A stretch of 64,000 nucleotides of DNA. Source: CATQHD01 sp965243165. GTDB taxonomy: Bacteria > Actinomycetota > Acidimicrobiia > Spongiisociales > Spongiisociaceae. Each line of letters opens with the position of its first letter. The stretch's first letter is position 1. The notes beneath the pieces were generated by a model. It worked only from the letters and a program-made list of their open reading frames with translations, searched no databases and was not told where the DNA came from. The position numbers were made by a program, and so were the translations under genes. Location: positions 248,001 to 312,000 of the forward strand of contig OZ251535.1 of NCBI GenBank assembly GCA_965243165.1. Reading direction: 5' to 3'. Below are positions 35,029 to 42,741 of the stretch, one piece after another.

Positions 35029-36060
35029 TTGACCTCCGTTCCGCCCCGGCCCACGATCCGGGAGGTCGCCGTCCGCGCCGGGGTGGCCGTCTCGTCGGTG
35101 TCGCGGGTGCTCAACGACCATCCGGACGTGAGCCGGCGGATGCAGGAGCGGGTGCTGGCGGCCATCGAGGAGCTGGGCTACGAGCCCAACCTGCTGGCGG
35201 CGGGCCTGCGGAAGGGCAGCAGCCGGACGGTCGGGTTCGTCGTCTCGGATCTGCACAATCCGCTGTTCGCTTCGATGATCACCGGCGCTCAGCGGGTGCT
35301 GGGCCTGCGCAGCTACGCGGCGGTGATAGCCGCTTCCGGGGCCGAAGCCGACCAGGATGCAGAGATGGCCGGGGTGCTGCGCCGCCGCCGGGTCGACGCC
35401 TTGGTCGCCTCCCTCGCCGACGAGACCAACCATCGGGTCATAAGGGAACTGGAACGCTTCGAGGGTCCGGTCGTGCTGCTGGATCGAAGGGTCGACGGGC
35501 TGGCGAACGCCTCGGCCGTGGAGACCGATCACGAAAGCGGGATGAACCAGGCCGCCCGCCTCCTGCTGGACCTCGGGCACCGGCGCATCGCCCTGCTGAC
35601 CGGACCGATCCGGGTGCATCCTTCGGTGCGGCGGGTCGAGGCCTTCCGCCGGGCGTATGAGGAACGCGGCCTGTCCGCCCCTGAGGATCTGATCCGACCG
35701 GGCGGCTTCGCTCCCGAAGTCGGCGAGAAACTGACCTTCGAGCTGCTCCATTCACCCTCGCCGCCCACCGCCTTCATCGCCGGAGGCAACCAGCTGCTGA
35801 CCGGCGTACTGCGCAGCCTCCGGCGGCTCGGCCTGGGGGCGGGCCGAGACATCGCCCTGGTGTCCTGCGACGACGTCCCCTTGTCCGAGCTGCATGACCC
35901 CCCCATCACGGTGATCGACCGCGACGTACCCCGCATCGGCGAGACGGCCGCCCGGCTGGCTCTGGAAAGAATCGAAGACCCGGCCCGCCCGCCCCGGCGG
36001 GTCGTCCTCCCCACCTCCTTGGTCTTGCGCAGCTCCACCCCGGAGCTGCAACAGATGTAA
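35029..36060 (+). CDS. LacI-family transcriptional regulator
   Basis: A 343-residue LacI/GalR regulator. The helix-turn-helix (TIREVAVRAGVAVSSVSRVL, residues 7-27) and hinge (YEPNLLAAGLRKGSSRTVG) are typical, followed by a sugar-binding-protein-like effector domain (FVVSDLHNPLFASMI, VVLLDRRVDG, GHRRIALLTGP, ALVSCDDVPLSEL). The TTG start is inferred because the HTH begins a few residues later; the ribosome-binding site is weak. The effector is probably a carbohydrate. No sugar operon is directly adjacent; its targets could be the dehydrogenase genes, the ABC operon at 55 kb or genes elsewhere. Confidence 0.9.
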   Translation: MTSVPPRPTIREVAVRAGVAVSSVSRVLNDHPDVSRRMQERVLAAIEELGYEPNLLAAGLRKGSSRTVGFVVSDLHNPLFASMITGAQRVLGLRSYAAVIAASGAEADQDAEMAGVLRRRRVDALVASLADETNHRVIRELERFEGPVVLLDRRVDGLANASAVETDHESGMNQAARLLLDLGHRRIALLTGPIRVHPSVRRVEAFRRAYEERGLSAPEDLIRPGGFAPEVGEKLTFELLHSPSPPTAFIAGGNQLLTGVLRSLRRLGLGAGRDIALVSCDDVPLSELHDPPITVIDRDVPRIGETAARLALERIEDPARPPRRVVLPTSLVLRSSTPELQQM

Positions 36061-36214
36061 TTTCCCCCCGCCCGGCGGCTGGTCGTTCTATGTCCGCCCT
36101 GCCATCGCCGCGACACACCCGCCGCCGCCCTCTCTCCCCGTCGAGCAGGACTGGGCCGCCCTGCTCGCCGACCGCTTCCTCAGCGTCAAGGTTTATGCTC
36201 AGGACAGTACCCCG

Positions 36215-36853
36215 CTATCGCCGACCCCAAAACACAGCCCAAGCCTCACTAGACAATCCGGAAGCGTCTTCGGCATCGGCAATCATCATTGACAACAACA
36301 TCTCTTCTGCGGTCATCCCCTCATCGAGCAATTCGCATGTTCCAACCGCCATGTTTTTAAGCATCGACATTGGCAACTGGGACAGTTCCGGGTCATCCAA
36401 CATAAAAAGCTCGAAGGTCATCTCCGCTACTTCCGCCCTCGACATCGTTATCGGCGCCGTTGACAGCGTCCTCGGCGGGGGAGGGTCGGACAAGTAGGTA
36501 CTCGGAAGCGGCGTTGTGTCAATCGGGCCGCGGGTGGTGGCGGTGGCGCGGGTGCGCTGCCGCCGTTCCTCTATCTCCTCAGCCCGCGACATGGTGGTCG
36601 GGGGAGTGGTCGGTTCTTCTATGGCAACTATTACCCAGGTGATGCTGGTCAGAACGCCCACACAGCCGATGATTAGGCCAGCGATGGACATACCCCGTCC
36701 TTTTCGGTCATCTCGCTTCCGGCTTTTTATCAACCCCGCAATCGAGAGGGGCAATGCCACCAACGCTAAGGGGAAAACTACTGAGAGGATGGCAACAATG
36801 AGGCCAGCAATAGCAAAGCCGTTGTCGCCGGTTGGAACTGGGTGCTCACTCAT
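36215..36853 (-). CDS. Small membrane protein, DUF4190-like
   Basis: A 212-residue protein with two N-terminal membrane helices (GFAIAGLIVAILSVVFPLAL and MSIAGLIIGCVGVLTSITWV) separated by a charged KSRKRDDRKGRG turn, the layout of DUF4190-type proteins. A Thr/Pro-rich linker and a Met-rich acidic C-terminal helix region (FELFMLDDPELSQLPMSML, then EEMLLSMMIADAED) follow. The motif TMSRAE occurs twice, about 40 residues apart. GC is lower than in the neighbours. The function is unknown; nothing in the flanks suggests one. Confidence 0.75.
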   Translation of the reverse strand: MSEHPVPTGDNGFAIAGLIVAILSVVFPLALVALPLSIAGLIKSRKRDDRKGRGMSIAGLIIGCVGVLTSITWVIVAIEEPTTPPTTMSRAEEIEERRQRTRATATTRGPIDTTPLPSTYLSDPPPPRTLSTAPITMSRAEVAEMTFELFMLDDPELSQLPMSMLKNMAVGTCELLDEGMTAEEMLLSMMIADAEDASGLSSEAWAVFWGRR

Positions 36854-36958
36854 AGCTGTTGCAGACGCCGCTTATAACGATGATGATGGGCACCGCGAAG
36901 ATGAGGCCACAACAGCCGAATTTATTAGACCGGGGATGGCATTATTGCGGGCGGCTGT

Positions 36959-37198
36959 TCAGCCGGTATCGAGGCGGCAGACGGGGGCGCCCACCGCTAC
37001 GTCGTCGTCGGGTGCAACCAGCAGCTCGGCCACGGTTCCGTCGACCGGGGAGGGGAGGTCGGCTTCTACCTTGTCGGTCTCGACCCGCATCAGGGTGTCG
37101 CCTTTGGACACGGAGTCGCCGACCGCCACGGCCCATTCGAGCACCACGACCTCGTCGGCGGTCTCGCCCAGCTTCGGCATCTTGATGGTGGTGCGGAT
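36959..37198 (-). CDS. Free-standing lipoyl-domain protein, probable ATC start
   Basis: A roughly 79-residue protein consisting only of a lipoyl/biotinyl domain: MPKLGETADEVVVLEW, GDSVSKGDTLMRVETDKVEA with the lipoylated Lys in ETDKVE, and PVDGTVAELLV. The first ATG (37180) would remove the first strand. An in-frame ATC at 37198 has GAGGAGG six bases upstream and gives the normal E2 N-terminus RTTIKMPKLGET. I therefore favour AUC initiation. It lies directly behind E1-alpha and would accept the acyl group. No E2 acyltransferase core, E3-binding segment or lipoamide dehydrogenase is nearby. Confidence 0.8.
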   Translation of the reverse strand: MRTTIKMPKLGETADEVVVLEWAVAVGDSVSKGDTLMRVETDKVEADLPSPVDGTVAELLVAPDDDVAVGAPVCRLDTG

Positions 37199-37229
37199 TT
37201 TCGGCCTCCTCGCGGTAGAGCTTCGGCGT

Positions 37230-38207
37230 TCAGGGGGCGTATACGTGCCGGAACATATCGGCCACGGTCGCCTCTTCGGCGGCCTCGGCGGTCTCTTCGG
37301 CCTCGGCGATGCGGCGGTCGACCCGGGCGGTGATCTCGTCGGCCTGGGCGGCGGTCAGCTCCCCCTCCTCGATCAGGAGGGCGCGGTAGGTGTCGATCGG
37401 ATCCCGCTTCTGCCATTCCTCCAGCTCGCCTTCGGGCCGGTAGGCGGCCGGGTCGGCCCGCGAGTGGCCGGCGTAGCGGTAGGTCTTCATCTCCAGCAGG
37501 CTGGGGCCCCCGCCTTCTCTGGCCCGGTCCAGCGCCTCCCCCACCGCCGCCGCCACCGCCTCCACGTCCTGGCCGTCCACCACACGGCCGGGCATGTTGT
37601 AGGAAGCGGCGCGGTCCGCTATGTCCTCGACCGGCGTGCTCTGCTCGATGGGGGTGTACTCGCCGTATCGGTTGTTCTCGCATATGAACACCGCCGGCAG
37701 GTTCCAGATCGCCGCCAGGTTCAGCCCCTCGTGGAAGGCGCCGATGTTGGCCGCGCCGTCCCCGAAGAGGGCGATGGCCGCATCGCCGGTTCCCTTCACC
37801 TGGCTGGTCAGGGCCGCCCCCGCCGCCACCGGTATGCCGGCGCCGACGATGGCGAAGGTGGGGAGCAGCCCCACCGCCGTGTCGCACAGGTGCATGGAGC
37901 CGCCCAACCCGCCCACCGAGCCCATCCTCCGCCCCATGATCTCCCCCAGCACCACCGACGGTTCCATCCCCAGCGCCAAGGCATGGCCGTGCCCCCGGTA
38001 GGTGCATGTGACCGAGTCGGTGGGCCGGGCGGCCGCAGCCGTTCCCACAGAAACCGCCTCGTGCCCCTGGGAGGTGTGGGTGGTGCCGTGGACGCGGCCC
38101 TCGAAGAACATGGCCTGCACGCGGTTCTCGAAGGTTCGTATCTCGTACATGGCCTCGTAGCGCCCCGGCCGGCTCTCCAACCGGCGGCGGCGTTCCAGCT
38201 GGATCAT
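37230..38207 (-). CDS. 2-oxoacid/acetoin dehydrogenase E1 component, alpha subunit
   Basis: A 325-residue ThDP-binding E1-alpha of the pyruvate / branched-chain / acetoin dehydrogenase class. Landmarks: YEIRTFENRVQAMFFEGRVH, HTSQGHEAVSVG, TYRGHGHALALG, GGSMHLCD, the ThDP motif GDGAANIGAFHEGLNLA (about 149) and its ENN end, and KTYRYAGHSRAD phosphorylation-loop region. ATG 38207 overlaps the stop of the beta gene by four bases. The order here is beta, alpha, lipoyl, the reverse of the usual alpha-beta-E2. The substrate cannot be told; acetoin or a branched 2-oxoacid are both possible. Confidence 0.9.
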   Translation of the reverse strand: MIQLERRRRLESRPGRYEAMYEIRTFENRVQAMFFEGRVHGTTHTSQGHEAVSVGTAAAARPTDSVTCTYRGHGHALALGMEPSVVLGEIMGRRMGSVGGLGGSMHLCDTAVGLLPTFAIVGAGIPVAAGAALTSQVKGTGDAAIALFGDGAANIGAFHEGLNLAAIWNLPAVFICENNRYGEYTPIEQSTPVEDIADRAASYNMPGRVVDGQDVEAVAAAVGEALDRAREGGGPSLLEMKTYRYAGHSRADPAAYRPEGELEEWQKRDPIDTYRALLIEEGELTAAQADEITARVDRRIAEAEETAEAAEEATVADMFRHVYAP

Positions 38208-39211
38208 CTGCCTGCCTCCCACCAGTGCGGGGGGCGCCGCCCCGTCTCCAGGAGCGCCCCTACTTGCGACGCTATGTATCCGGGGTTGGGAAGGTACCGT
38301 TGCTCCAGCTCCTTGCCGTACGGCACCGGGACGTCGGGGCAGGTTACGCGGACGGGCGGAGCTTCGAGCTCCCCGAACAGCTCGCCGGTTACGAAGGAGG
38401 TGATCTCGCCCCCCCAGCCCCCGGTCAAGGGGTTTTCCTCGACGGTGACCAGGCGCTTGGTCTTGGCGACCGATTCCAGCAGAGCATCCTTGTCGTAGGG
38501 GACGAGGGTCTGCAGGTCGATGACCTCGCCCGACCAGGGCGCGTCCTCGGCGGCGGCGAGGGCGTTGCGGACCATGGCGCCGAGGGCGACGACCGTTACG
38601 TCGTTTCCTTCCCGGCGGACCGCAGCCTGGCCGAGGGGGACGAGGGCGTCCTCGCCGGTTTCCATGGGGCCGCGCTGCGCATACAGGGCGCGGGGCTCCA
38701 GCATCACCACCGGGTTGTCGTCCCGGATGGCGGACCGCAACAGCCCGTAGGCGTTGGCCGGCCCCGAAGCCACCGCCAGCTTCAGGCCGGGGTTGCCGTA
38801 CATCCAGTTCTCCAGGGTCTGGGAGTGCTGGCACCCGAACCCGAGGCCCGCCCCGATCGAACCCCGCATCGTGAGGGGCACCGTAACCGTCCCGCGCGAC
38901 AGGTAGTGGAACTTGGCCGCCTCGGTCACCAGCTGGTCGAGGGCCACCCCGATGAACTCGATGAACATGATCTCGATCACCGGACGAAGGCCGGTGGCGG
39001 CCGCCCCGACCGCCGCGCCCAGGAAACCCATCTCCGATATCGGGGTGTCCCGCACCTTGAGCGGTCCGAACTCTTCCAGCAACCCGGTGGAGGTCTTGAA
39101 GGGGCCCTCGGCCGCCGCGATGTCCTCGCCGAACATGATCACATCGGGGTCGGCGCGCATCTCGTCCGCCAAGGCGGCGGCGACGGCTTGGTTCATTCGC
39201 ATCCTGGGCAT
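38204..39211 (-). CDS. 2-oxoacid/acetoin dehydrogenase E1 component, beta subunit
   Basis: A 335-residue transketolase-like E1-beta. Landmarks: MNQAVAAALADEMRADP, VIMFGEDIAAAEGPFK, DTPISEMGFLGAAVGAA, GLRPVIEIMFIEF, QHSQTLENWMYGNPGLK, DNPVVMLEPRALY, LVTVEENPLTGGWGGEI and VTCPDVPVPY. ATG 39211 is preferred to the TTG at 39217 because GGGAG is six bases upstream of it. It heads a three-gene unit (E1-beta, E1-alpha, lipoyl domain) and assembles with E1-alpha into a heterotetramer that decarboxylates a 2-oxoacid or cleaves acetoin. Confidence 0.92.
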   Translation of the reverse strand: MPRMRMNQAVAAALADEMRADPDVIMFGEDIAAAEGPFKTSTGLLEEFGPLKVRDTPISEMGFLGAAVGAAATGLRPVIEIMFIEFIGVALDQLVTEAAKFHYLSRGTVTVPLTMRGSIGAGLGFGCQHSQTLENWMYGNPGLKLAVASGPANAYGLLRSAIRDDNPVVMLEPRALYAQRGPMETGEDALVPLGQAAVRREGNDVTVVALGAMVRNALAAAEDAPWSGEVIDLQTLVPYDKDALLESVAKTKRLVTVEENPLTGGWGGEITSFVTGELFGELEAPPVRVTCPDVPVPYGKELEQRYLPNPGYIASQVGALLETGRRPPHWWEAGR

Positions 39212-39313
39212 CGGCAACTCCCTGAGGGCCCGCGGCAGGCGCCACTATACAAACCCGGGCGGCGGTCTTTCAATTCCGGCGGGCGGAGGGCCGGCTCGGG
39301 GGTGCGGGCTCGG

Positions 39314-40276
39314 TCAGACTCCTTCGTACCAGCCGGAGCCGAAGATCAGGTCCTTGTACCTGATCACCCAGGAATGCTTGACTCCCGCCCGCCCGGTGGC
39401 CGGGTTGGTGAACACGTAGTCCACCCACATCCCCGTCTCGGGGGCGCCGAGGATCACGGATCCGAAGTCGTAGCCCGTAACGTCCGTCCCCACCGGGCCG
39501 GTCAGCAGCTCGCCCAACAGCGCCTGATTCGCATGGGCCAGGAGGGCGCCGTCGGCCGCGTCGGCGATGAACACGTACCACTCGCCGTCCACGCTCTCGG
39601 GTGTGTTGTAGTAGTCGACGGCGGCCGCCCGGTCGACCTCGTAGCGCCAGGCGGCGCGGCGCACCAGCTCTTTGGCGTAGGCGCCCGGCTCGTTCTTGGT
39701 GGGGGGTGCGGCGGCGGCTCCTTCGTACCAGCCGGAGCCGAAGATCAGGCCGTCGCGGCGGATCACCCAGGCGTGCTTCTCCCCGCCTTCCCCCGTCGAC
39801 AGGTCGAGGAAGGCGTAATCGACCCAGAAGCCGTCCTCGGTTGCCTCCAGGATGCGGGCGCCGTAGGGGTATCCGTTGACGTCCACGTCGAGGTTGGCGT
39901 CGTCGCCCACCCCGTTGGGGATGGTGGCGTGGGCGATGTACCGCTCGGAGGCTGCGTCGAGGACGAACATGTACCAGGGGCCGTCCACCCCGCCCCCGGC
40001 GTTGTAGAAATCGACGATCGCTTGGCGGCCGTCCCGCTCATAACGGTCGACGGCCTGCTGCACGTACCACTTGGTGTAGGCGGCCGGCTCGTCCCGGCCC
40101 GGCGGCGGAGGCGGATCGGCCCTGGTCAACGCCCAGGTAACGACGGACCCGGCGGCGAGCGCCGCGATCACCGAAACGGCCAACACCGCCGCCTGCTTGT
40201 AGTTGGTGAAAATTCGTTCCGGCACGGCCGCTCCCGGCTTGGCTCGGTCTGGCGGCCTGAGAATAACCGCCTGCAT
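39314..40276 (-). CDS. Membrane-anchored protein with two Cache-like domains
   Basis: A 320-residue protein. A cytoplasmic N-tail of about 25 residues precedes a membrane helix (AAVLAVSVIAALAAGSVVTW), a Pro-rich stretch, and two Cache-like units. Each unit starts with an Arg-rich helix (YTKWYVQQAVDRYERDG; YAKELVRRAAWRYEVD), has DGPWYMFVLDA or DGEWYVFIADA, and ends with HAWVIRRDGLIFGSGWYE or HSWVIRYKDLIFGSGWYE. These match the units of the SLH protein at 27517-30030, so the two genes form a local family 10 kb apart. There is no cytoplasmic output domain. ATG 40276 follows GGGG at a good distance. Confidence 0.82.
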   Translation of the reverse strand: MQAVILRPPDRAKPGAAVPERIFTNYKQAAVLAVSVIAALAAGSVVTWALTRADPPPPPGRDEPAAYTKWYVQQAVDRYERDGRQAIVDFYNAGGGVDGPWYMFVLDAASERYIAHATIPNGVGDDANLDVDVNGYPYGARILEATEDGFWVDYAFLDLSTGEGGEKHAWVIRRDGLIFGSGWYEGAAAAPPTKNEPGAYAKELVRRAAWRYEVDRAAAVDYYNTPESVDGEWYVFIADAADGALLAHANQALLGELLTGPVGTDVTGYDFGSVILGAPETGMWVDYVFTNPATGRAGVKHSWVIRYKDLIFGSGWYEGV

Positions 40277-40379
40277 GAACAACCCCGATCATTCTCATCC
40301 ACCCGGGGCAGGCCGCGGAACGGATAGTGGGAGCCGCCTGGTAACCTTCGGTTGGCAACGTTTCCAGGAGACCGCTCAC

Positions 40380-41477
40380 ATGGAAGAGAACTTCAAACGG
40401 TTGACCGGCGAGTGGATGACCCCCCGCCGCCGATTCCTCTCGGCGCTGTACGGCGGGCGGGTGGACAAGGTGCCGGCCATGACCCTCAGCTCGGTGATAA
40501 CCCTCGAGGCCATGGAGATCGCCGACGCCTACTTCCCGGAGGCGCATCTCGACGCCGAACAGATGGCGCGGCTGGCCGCCACCGCCCACGAGGACCTGGG
40601 TCTGGACACGGTGATGCCGGTGTTCCATTCCCAGCTCGAGGCGGACGCCCTCGACGCCGCCACCTGGTGGGGCACGGTCGACAACTGGCCGGCCACCAGC
40701 GACCATGTCCTCACCGACCCGGAGGACTTCCAGATCCCGCCCGACTACCTGAAGCGGAAGTCGTTCGAGGCGGTGCTGGGCGCCATACGGCTGCTGCGGA
40801 AGCGCTATCCGGACGTGGGCATCGTCGGCAAGGTGTACGGGCCCTGGTCGGTGGGGTTCCACCTGGTCGGCATCGAGAACTTCCTGATGGGGACCATCAC
40901 CGAGCCCGACACCATCAAGCGTTACCTGGAGGTGCTGCTGCCGGCCTCGATGATGTCGGCCCACGCCCAGTTCGAAGCGGGCGCCGATGCGGTCATGTGG
41001 GCCGACCACGCCAACCGGGAGCTGGTCAGCCCGGAGACCTACCGGGATTTCCTCCTCGAGATGCACCAACGGGTGACCGAGGAGATGGGGGGGCCGAGCA
41101 TCCTCCACTGCTGCGGCGAGACCACCGACCGGATCGACTACTTCGCCGAAGCCGGCTGGGACTGCTTCCATTTCGAGTCGCAGGTCGATCCACAAACGGC
41201 CAAGGAGATCACCGGGGGCCGGATGTCGCTGATGGGCAACATCAACAACCCCACCACGCTGTTCAGCGGCACCTACGACGACTGCTACACGGCCTGCATG
41301 AACGTGCTGGAGGCGGGCGTCAACGGGGTGGCGCCCGAGGGCTCGGTGCCCCTCGGCACCAAGATGGAGGTGCTCCAGGCGCTGTCGGATTCAGCCCGCG
41401 ACTACTCCAACGCCAACCGGCCCGGAGGGCGGTTTGTGGTCCACTCCCCGCCGGCGGCCGAGAACAGCGGAGCCTGA
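40380..41477 (+). CDS. UroD-family corrinoid:substrate methyltransferase (MtaA/VdmB-type)
   Basis: A 365-residue protein of the uroporphyrinogen decarboxylase superfamily, methyltransferase branch (COG0407). RFLSALYGGRVDKVPAM opens the barrel, VYGPWSVGFHL and FEAGADAVMWADHAN are typical, and ILHCCGETTD carries the His-x-Cys zinc motif that activates a methyl acceptor thiol or substrate. VNGVAPEGSVPLGTK closes the family pattern. It is followed by a corrinoid protein, activator and pterin-binding methyltransferase, so it is most likely methyltransferase I, which moves a methyl group from an O-, N- or S-methyl substrate to the corrinoid protein. CCAGGAG precedes the ATG. Confidence 0.88.
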   Translation: MEENFKRLTGEWMTPRRRFLSALYGGRVDKVPAMTLSSVITLEAMEIADAYFPEAHLDAEQMARLAATAHEDLGLDTVMPVFHSQLEADALDAATWWGTVDNWPATSDHVLTDPEDFQIPPDYLKRKSFEAVLGAIRLLRKRYPDVGIVGKVYGPWSVGFHLVGIENFLMGTITEPDTIKRYLEVLLPASMMSAHAQFEAGADAVMWADHANRELVSPETYRDFLLEMHQRVTEEMGGPSILHCCGETTDRIDYFAEAGWDCFHFESQVDPQTAKEITGGRMSLMGNINNPTTLFSGTYDDCYTACMNVLEAGVNGVAPEGSVPLGTKMEVLQALSDSARDYSNANRPGGRFVVHSPPAAENSGA

Positions 41478-41525
41478 TCCCCATGAGGCTTTGCGGCGGA
41501 CCGCCGGATAGATATATGCTCCGCT

Positions 41526-41541
41526 CTGGAAAGGTTTCCAG
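41526..41541. promoter_or_regulatory. Palindrome before the corrinoid protein gene
   Basis: CTGGAAAGGTTTCCAG is a 7+2+7 palindrome 54 bp upstream of the corrinoid protein start. The half GTTTCCAG also occurs just upstream of the methyltransferase gene (about 40360). It may be an operator or a processing hairpin; the second occurrence could be coincidence because it overlaps the ribosome-binding site. Confidence 0.4.
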
Positions 41542-41594
41542 CCCCGGCGCCGGAAGCGCGCCGCCCCCCCGACCGCGAACGAGGATCTGCTCCG

Positions 41595-42347
41595 ATGGCC
41601 CAACTGTCTGATATAGCGAACGAGATCATCCGCGCCGAGATAGAGGAGTTCCTCGACCGGCCCGAGGAGATAGAGCGCAACCTCGAGCTGTTCAGCCGCG
41701 CCTCCCCGGACATGCAGGACATCGCGGCGGCGATCATCGAGGGCGACAACATCGCGGTCGACCAGCTCACCGCCCAAGCCCTGGCCGGCGGGGTGGAAGC
41801 CCTAGAGGTCATGGACGACGGCCTCATCGCCGGCATGGGGATCGTGGGGATCAAGTTCCGCGAGGGGTTCGTGTTCGTGCCCGAGGTGCTGGTGAGCGCC
41901 CGGGCGATGAAGGCGGGGATGGCCCACATCGAGCCGATCCTGGCCGCGTCGGGAATCGACCCGATCGGCACCGTCATCATGGGCACGGTGCAGGGCGACC
42001 TCCACGACATCGGCAAGAACCTATGCATCATGATGCTGCGGGGCGGGGGCTTCACGGTGATCGACCTCGGCGTCAACACCTCCCCCGACGAATTCCTGGA
42101 GGCGGTCAGGCAGAACGACGCCCGCCTGATCGGCATGTCGGCCCTTCTGACCACCACCATGCCCAACATGGCCAAGACCGTCGAGCGCTTCAAGGACGCC
42201 GGGCTGCGGGGCGAAGTGCGCTTCATGGTGGGCGGAGCTCCGGTAACCCCCGAGTTCGGCGAGGAAGTGGGGGCCGACGGCTACGGCAAGGACGCCCTCG
42301 CCTGCGTGGATCTCGCCAAGAAGCTGGCCGTCGAGATCTACGCCTGA
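41595..42347 (+). CDS. Corrinoid (cobalamin-binding) methyl-carrier protein, MtaC/MtbC-like
   Basis: A 250-residue protein with the two-part structure of methyl-carrier corrinoid proteins: a helical cap (about 40-125; VPEVLVSARAMKAGM) and a Rossmann-like B12 domain with the lower-ligand motif GDLHDIGKN (Asp-x-His-x-x-Gly), then MGMSALLTT-type (here IGMSALLTTTM) and VGGAPVT. It carries the methyl group between the two methyltransferases. An N-terminal stretch of about 40 residues, predicted helical, extends beyond the shortest family members. It belongs to the operon 40380-45448. Confidence 0.93.
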   Translation: MAQLSDIANEIIRAEIEEFLDRPEEIERNLELFSRASPDMQDIAAAIIEGDNIAVDQLTAQALAGGVEALEVMDDGLIAGMGIVGIKFREGFVFVPEVLVSARAMKAGMAHIEPILAASGIDPIGTVIMGTVQGDLHDIGKNLCIMMLRGGGFTVIDLGVNTSPDEFLEAVRQNDARLIGMSALLTTTMPNMAKTVERFKDAGLRGEVRFMVGGAPVTPEFGEEVGADGYGKDALACVDLAKKLAVEIYA

Positions 42348-42360
42348 ACGGCGGCCCCGA

Positions 42361-42741
42361 ATGACCGATTCCCCGCCCCGCGCCGCCTCCGACGCCGAAA
42401 GGCGGGCCTTCGAGGAGCGGCTCGACCGGATCGCCGACTTGTTCGCGGATATCGTCGTCCATGCCGAAACTTCGTCCCGCACCCGTTGCCCGTACCGGGA
42501 CCGGCGCGATCTATGCACCGCCCTGTTCCGGTGCCGCAACCAGCTCCCCTCCGGCGCGGACGGCCGGCCCGCCTGCGGCCACGACGGGACCTTCGACTAC
42601 CGCAGCGCCTGGGAGTCCCACCCTCGGGCGGGCGTCCGGGCCAAGGAAAAGATCGCCGCCGTCAAGCAAGAGGCGGAGGCGCGGAGGCGCCGCGCCTCGG
42701 GGCCGGAGCAGCCGGAATCAGGGAAGGCAGCCGAGCGGTGA
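42361..42741 (+). CDS. Small Cys-containing protein of the corrinoid operon
   Basis: A 126-residue protein I do not recognise. A charged helical N-terminus is followed by CPYRDRRDLCTALFRCRNQ and, 15 residues later, CGHDGTFDYRSAWE: four Cys in Cys-x8-Cys-x5-Cys and Cys order. A basic and Glu-rich C-terminal helix of about 40 residues ends the protein. It starts 14 bp after the corrinoid protein and its TGA overlaps the GTG of the activator gene, so it is made together with them. The Cys pattern allows metal or Fe-S binding. A role in corrinoid loading or electron delivery to the activator is inference from position only. Confidence 0.78.
   Translation: MTDSPPRAASDAERRAFEERLDRIADLFADIVVHAETSSRTRCPYRDRRDLCTALFRCRNQLPSGADGRPACGHDGTFDYRSAWESHPRAGVRAKEKIAAVKQEAEARRRRASGPEQPESGKAAER

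Noticed and set aside
40203..40379. Longer N-terminus for the UroD-family methyltransferase
   Set aside because: The added residues are unrelated to the family and ATG 40380 has a good ribosome-binding site.
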